A DNA stretch of 64,000 nt, taken from assembly GCA_964023275.1 (NCBI GenBank), contig OZ029914.1, forward strand, positions 38,137,924-38,201,923, in the 5' to 3' direction. Shown piece by piece: positions 62,101 through 64,000 of the stretch (position 1 is the stretch's first letter; every line of letters begins with the position of its first letter). The notes below the pieces were generated by a model. The model was not told the origin of the DNA. It worked only from the letters and a program-made list of their open reading frames with translations, and did not search any database. Origin of the DNA: Norana najaformis (Eukaryota > Annelida > Clitellata > Crassiclitellata > Hormogastridae). The translations under genes were made by a program, and so were the position numbers.

Positions 62101-63622
62101 AGATGTACCCGTATAGTTTGTCTGACCACATCCTGACATGATAAGTTCAAATGTAATCATATAAATAGGTATTATCGCAAAGTTAAATAATCTAATGTAA
62201 TAACATAAATAGAAGACAAAGAAGAGGAAGATGCAGAAGAAGAAGAAGTAGATGATGATGATGATGAGATGATGATTATTATTATGATAATGATGATGAC
62301 ATGACTATGATGATGCGGGTCGTGATGATGATGATGATGATGATGAAGAACAACAACAACAATAACAACAACGAGAGGATTACCTTATGTTAATCCCTCG
62401 AGGCATCCCATGGTATAATATATTAACAAATTTGGCTGTTTTGCCTCGGCATATGTGGACAGGTGGCGAGTCCTCTCCCACGCCGTCTGATATTGCCACC
62501 CACATTGTATGATCAGTGTATTCGTTTCACAGCTGAATTCGTTAGTGGTGCAACTTTAGCAGAAATCTCGTTACATCTTTCTGCCCATGCGGGGATTTAA
62601 AACCCCCACCATTGGATTGACAGTCTAGGAATCTAGCCACTAGACCATCGCGAGAAATGTAGTATTAAATTATTACTGACCACTATTTCCAATGGTCATC
62701 TGCACCAGCAGTAAAGTGTTGAAGCTATTTGCGTTTAATATTTGCCCTTTTTACAAGTAGCACGTGTATTATTTTATCATGCACATTCAGGCTTTAACTG
62801 CAACCTTTTCACAATAATATTTGGTGTATTATTGCCACAAAACTGAGTTGAGTCTATAAAAAAGTTGTTCAGTATCTACCTATTATATATAAACCAATAC
62901 TTGTATATAAACTTTGAATGAACAATCGCGTCATTATATCTAAATACTTTAAAAGTGCCTTTAAGAACACTGCTAAAATCTGCACGTATATGTACATACG
63001 TATATAAGCAGATATATGTATATGTATGTAAGTATTTCTAAAAAAATATGAATTCATGCATGGATGCATGCGTAGGGGTATTTACTAAAATGGCGCAATA
63101 GTAAATGTTTAGACTACTATATATGTATGTATGCACTTAAATGTTATGTATGTGTGTATTATATATGTATAGGTGTATTTATGCATAAGTGAGATGTGCA
63201 TATGTATGCATGCTTAATACCTTAAGAAACATATATAGCCTACTTTACGGTCTGCCCTAACTTTTATACACAAGGTAGAGGAAGATTGTTCCAGGCGGAT
63301 GGTCTGATACAGGGGAAAACAGTCGGCTGAATTACAATGGCACAATCATCACTTTGACAATACTCGCTGATCTCCTACCAAAGACAAAACATACAGATAA
63401 ATAAAGATAAAGTCAGTGCAGAATCGAGGTGAAGCGTATATTTTTATAAAATTATATACCGTTTGGAGTAACGAAATACTGAAGACTGAATCCACTGGAA
63501 GGGGCAGTGTGATCGGCATGAAACCAAACCAGAACTTGATTGCAGTTCTCAATGACAACCGGCGGTGGAAGAGTTGAACCACAATATTTCGGTAGCGTGT
63601 AGTTAGTGCTATCGCAAATGAT
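50061..63622 (-). CDS. CUB-Ig type I transmembrane receptor (5' end outside window)
   Basis: Thirteen minus-strand exons join in frame (1848 nt, 615 codons plus stop). In order they encode: CUB second half (63622-63460); a full CUB (62132-61954 and 59375-59210); Ig domain 1 (57773-57456); a cysteine-free Ig-like domain (56723-56397); Ig domain 3 (56232-55987); five stalk mini-exons (54852-54820, 54274-54230, 53510-53463, 52629-52582, 51177-51130); membrane helix (50544-50428); and tail (50170-50061, stop TAA). Every Ig, stalk and membrane exon is phase 1 to 1, so exons can be skipped or duplicated without frameshift. Many N-x-S/T sites are present. The tail has YSNA and YTNR, YxN motifs of the kind bound by the Grb2 SH2 domain. 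The layout suggests an adhesion or recognition receptor. No known orthologue is recognised. Confidence 0.8.
50428..50544 (-). CDS. Receptor transmembrane exon
   Basis: 117 nt, phase 1 to 1, acceptor TTTGTAG, donor GTATTT. It encodes SAVIAPIVLLLICVIGYIVL then AIYCFI, followed by a basic stop-transfer segment (QRSRVK). Homologous to the orphan exon at 45978-46088. Confidence 0.85.
51130..54852 (-). CDS. Receptor stalk: five symmetrical mini-exons
   Basis: Exons of 33, 45, 48, 48 and 48 nt (54852-54820, 54274-54230, 53510-53463, 52629-52582, 51177-51130), all phase 1 to 1 with clean AG acceptors and GT donors (GTAAGT, GTGAGT, GTATTT, GTAAAT, GTAAAC). The peptides are Thr/Ser/Pro-rich: SQTTTPAEP, LFTTTPKLP, SYPTTTSISDG, RMTTIARIRTD and GTTLMTISNTRCWN. 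The first four start from near-identical TTTAG/TTCAG acceptors followed by TT(T)C, and three of these end CCTG before the donor, so they are duplicates of one exon. They form an O-glycosylatable stalk between the Ig domains and the membrane. Confidence 0.75.
52090..52166. repeat. 37-bp tandem duplication
   Basis: 52090-52126 is repeated at 52127-52166, identical apart from a 3-base insertion. It starts CAATCCTGCTACATTGACC in each copy. Recent and intronic. Confidence 0.95.
53800..54010 (-). repeat. 3' end of the L2/CR1-like LINE
   Basis: The minus-strand frame reads SIPQFRKRLNSELF and ILEMALYKCCITIT, matching the 3' end of the 19.9-21.0 kb copy (LPQFRKRLKSVLF, ILEVALYKCQITIT). A short 5'-truncated insertion in the receptor stalk region. 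Confidence 0.8.
55132..55640 (-). pseudogene. Transposon-protein fragment in receptor intron
   Basis: A 159-codon frame with VDLTTKRAMLQAL, NVFGTLGLSVGFLTKDPDTW and AVTNDHAERGVALIQD. I recall this type of C-terminal block (VxNDxAERGVxLIxD) from uncharacterised transposon-derived proteins in many invertebrates. The N-terminal part is absent and there are no splice sites matching the receptor phases. It lies between Ig domain 3 and the first stalk exon. Probably an insertion remnant; a real host exon is less likely. Confidence 0.6.
55987..56232 (-). CDS. Receptor Ig domain 3
   Basis: 246 nt, phase 1 to 1, acceptor TTATCACAG, donor GTAAGA. Compact I/C2-type: first cysteine in GLLRCNVSS, tryptophan in YRWLDQ, second cysteine in HSGTYTCNASN. 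Good match to the Ig signature. Confidence 0.85.
56397..56723 (-). CDS. Receptor Ig-like domain 2, cysteine-free
   Basis: 327 nt, phase 1 to 1, acceptor TTTGTAG, donor GTAAGC. It encodes about 109 residues with alternating hydrophobic strands and a candidate core Trp (MIFQWNS) but no cysteine at all. Position, length and phase match the flanking Ig exons, so it is probably an Ig or fibronectin-III-like fold. Assignment by context. Confidence 0.6.
57456..57773 (-). CDS. Receptor Ig domain 1
   Basis: 318 nt, phase 1 to 1, acceptor TGTTTAG, donor GC (GCAAGT). The V-type pattern has the first cysteine in VQLNCTSN, tryptophan in SWTLSKDG and the second cysteine in AGVYTCTD. Two extra cysteines (ASFCD and RGVCN) could form a second bridge. 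Several N-glycosylation sites. Confidence 0.8.
58020..58560 (+). repeat. LINE 3' fragment, copy 2 (with 44260-44790)
   Basis: Shares CATCAAATCCAGCTTAAAAT-like, GCACGAGGACAAGTTGT and GCGACCCTTCGATTGACACC with the copy at 44.3 kb (there GAATCCAGTTTAAAAT, ATACGAGGACGATGTT, GCGACAATCGATTGATACC). Same orientation. Not coding. Confidence 0.75.
58790..58985 (-). pseudogene. LINE RT C-terminal fragment, minus strand
   Basis: The reverse complement reads FHAGPTAWNSLPDNVTNALP then FKSRLKTHLF, the usual end of CR1/L2-type RT proteins. A (TAA)n stretch precedes it at 58735-58752. Confidence 0.75.
59210..59375 (-). CDS. Receptor CUB domain, second-half exon
   Basis: 166 nt, phase 0 to 1, acceptor TATTTCAG, donor GTAAAT. 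It runs from ITCVGNPLYD to GTGFQLQYRVNIS and has the fourth CUB cysteine in SCSLVRIYFYG. A duplicated 0.9-kb segment and LINE remnants fill the intron before it. Confidence 0.82.
59510..60400 (+). repeat. Direct duplication, copy 1 (with 61065-61900)
   Basis: Shares ordered blocks with 61065-61900, such as GACGATTTT.TGAAGGTGGTA, GAATGATAGG/GAAATGATAGG, CAAACTTTACA, AGTATTTGCT.TTATTTCGAT and GAACGTGCT. Near its end is a stretch with GTATCGAGTC...CGATATCGGTA. Open frames are not conserved between copies, so no gene is called. It lies in the receptor CUB intron. Confidence 0.7.
60630..60800 (-). repeat. LINE C-terminal relic (same type as 13915-14115)
   Basis: Shares TTGTCTTGTCTTCA/TTGTGTCTTGTCTTCATC, ACCACGGACA.TT, TCTGCTTC.GTC and TGG.TCGAACGAT.ATTCAGT with 13915-14040. 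Non-coding remains, inserted between the two copies of the 59.5/61.1-kb duplication. Confidence 0.65.
61065..61900 (+). repeat. Direct duplication, copy 2 (with 59510-60400)
   Basis: Second copy, about 1.56 kb downstream of the first and diverged by substitutions and indels. It ends near GCAATATCGGTAGCG, matching CGATATCGGTACC in copy 1. Confidence 0.7.
61954..62132 (-). CDS. Receptor CUB domain, first-half exon
   Basis: 179 nt, phase 1 to 0, acceptor CATGTCAG, donor GTAAGC. It has CGQTNYTGTSG, SPNYPQRFRNITC and a DYVQ end. It pairs with the exon at 59210-59375. Confidence 0.82.
62225..62375. repeat. (GAA)n, (GAT)n and (CAA)n simple repeats
   Basis: Successive GAAGAA, GATGAT and AACAAC runs on the plus strand, directly bordering the SINE copy. 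Confidence 0.9.
62383..62660 (-). repeat. tRNA-derived SINE, copy 2
   Basis: Minus strand: box A-like GATGGTCTAGTGGCTAGA, box B-like GGTTTTAAATCCCCG, then GGGCAGAAAGATGT and GTGGGAGAGGACTCGCC. Same family as 2795-3072. It lies in a receptor intron. Confidence 0.75.
62670..63459. other. Intron sequence, no gene
   Basis: AT-rich with ATGTATGT/GTATATG-type low-complexity patches at about 62985-63030 and 63115-63215. Nothing else recognised. Confidence 0.6.
63460..63622 (-). CDS. Receptor CUB domain, second-half exon (first half missing)
   Basis: 163 nt, phase 0 to 1, acceptor AAATACAG, donor GTATAT. It begins IICDSTNYT and ends SSGFSLQYFVTPN, the last CUB strand. Its first-half partner should lie upstream. 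The remaining 378 bp to the window edge does not contain a convincing one. Confidence 0.78.
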
Positions 63623-63799
63623 CTGTATTTCAGAATTACAATAAAGCATATTATATGATGAATGAAATATATGATGAATGAAATACGAGATTACTTTACC
63701 ACTGAAAATACATAAATTAATAAATTTGAAAATACACTCTTACAAAATAATACACCCTTACAAATTTCAGAAGTGCACATTAAAGCCAGGCTACAGGAA

Positions 63800-64000
63800 A
63801 CATTATGCAAGATAAACTTACTGGAAAAGGCATTTTTTCAGTCTAGCCGAAAGAGATAGTTTTTTCTTTTGATAAGAGTAGTAAATTTGAGAAGGTACAG
63901 TTCGAGATGGAGGGACCAAAAACTGTGAATGTACATCGGCCAAAGACAGAGCATGCACCAGGAAAAACATGCTGATTGAAAAGAGAATCTTCCTTTCAGC
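63800..64000. other. Right edge, unresolved
   Basis: On the minus strand one frame is open from the window edge to a good donor (GTAAGT, just below 63823). Its phase (2) does not fit the CUB exon at 63460-63622 and its residues are not CUB-like; the phase-0 frame has a TAG. I do not call it an exon. Confidence 0.3.

Noticed and set aside
63823..64000. Open minus-strand frame with a GTAAGT donor at the window edge, possible missing CUB first-half exon
   Set aside because: The phase at the donor is 2, whereas the next exon needs phase 0. The phase-0 frame has a TAG, and no CUB motif (CGG, SPNYP, YDYV) is present.

Overview
The window is AT-rich animal nuclear DNA. Short exons with GT/GC...AG splice sites are scattered through long introns, and non-LTR retrotransposon debris, tRNA-derived SINEs and DNA-transposon genes are plentiful. 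There are no operons or bacterial signals. SRCR, CUB and immunoglobulin domains built from symmetrical-phase exons point to a metazoan, most likely a marine invertebrate. I cannot name the phylum from sequence alone.

Three cell-surface or secreted protein genes are visible. (1) Plus strand, 17051-44198: a signal peptide followed by nine group-A SRCR domains, each split over two exons in a fixed phase pattern (1 to 2, then 2 to 1), plus a probable short C-terminal exon. The 20 exons join without frame breaks to about 1060 residues, with no membrane segment, so the product looks secreted. (2) Minus strand, 50061 to beyond 63622: a type I receptor with CUB domains, three Ig-like domains, a Thr/Pro-rich stalk made of five tiny exons, one membrane helix and a short tail with two YxN motifs. 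Its 5' end lies outside the window. (3) Minus strand, 1462-3333: signal peptide plus one CUB domain, the start of a related gene that runs off the left edge or is truncated. Between the SRCR and receptor genes (45.9-48.0 kb, minus) are a diverged copy of the receptor membrane exon and a CUB-exon stub, evidence of tandem duplication and decay in this cluster.

The rest is mostly mobile DNA. An intact 561-codon transposon protein gene (26611-28296, minus) with 18-bp perfect terminal inverted repeats sits in an SRCR intron. Its presumed promoter has a TATA box and three CRE-like sites. A broken relative (about 12000-13179, minus) has a different promoter: two TATAAATA boxes and two perfect heat-shock-element arrays. 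LINE fragments occur on both strands at about 5, 9, 14-15, 20-23, 37, 40.6, 44.3, 46.7, 54 and 58 kb. Two SINE copies, several direct duplications (15.76/16.36, 19.9/21.2, 59.5/61.1 kb), a long near-perfect hairpin beside an SRCR exon, and microsatellites complete the picture.

The genes suggest a cluster of recognition or adhesion proteins: a soluble multi-SRCR protein flanked by minus-strand CUB/Ig receptor genes, head-to-head on the left and tail-to-tail on the right. That functional reading is inference. The exon structures were read by eye from splice sites, phase and domain conservation and have no transcript support.
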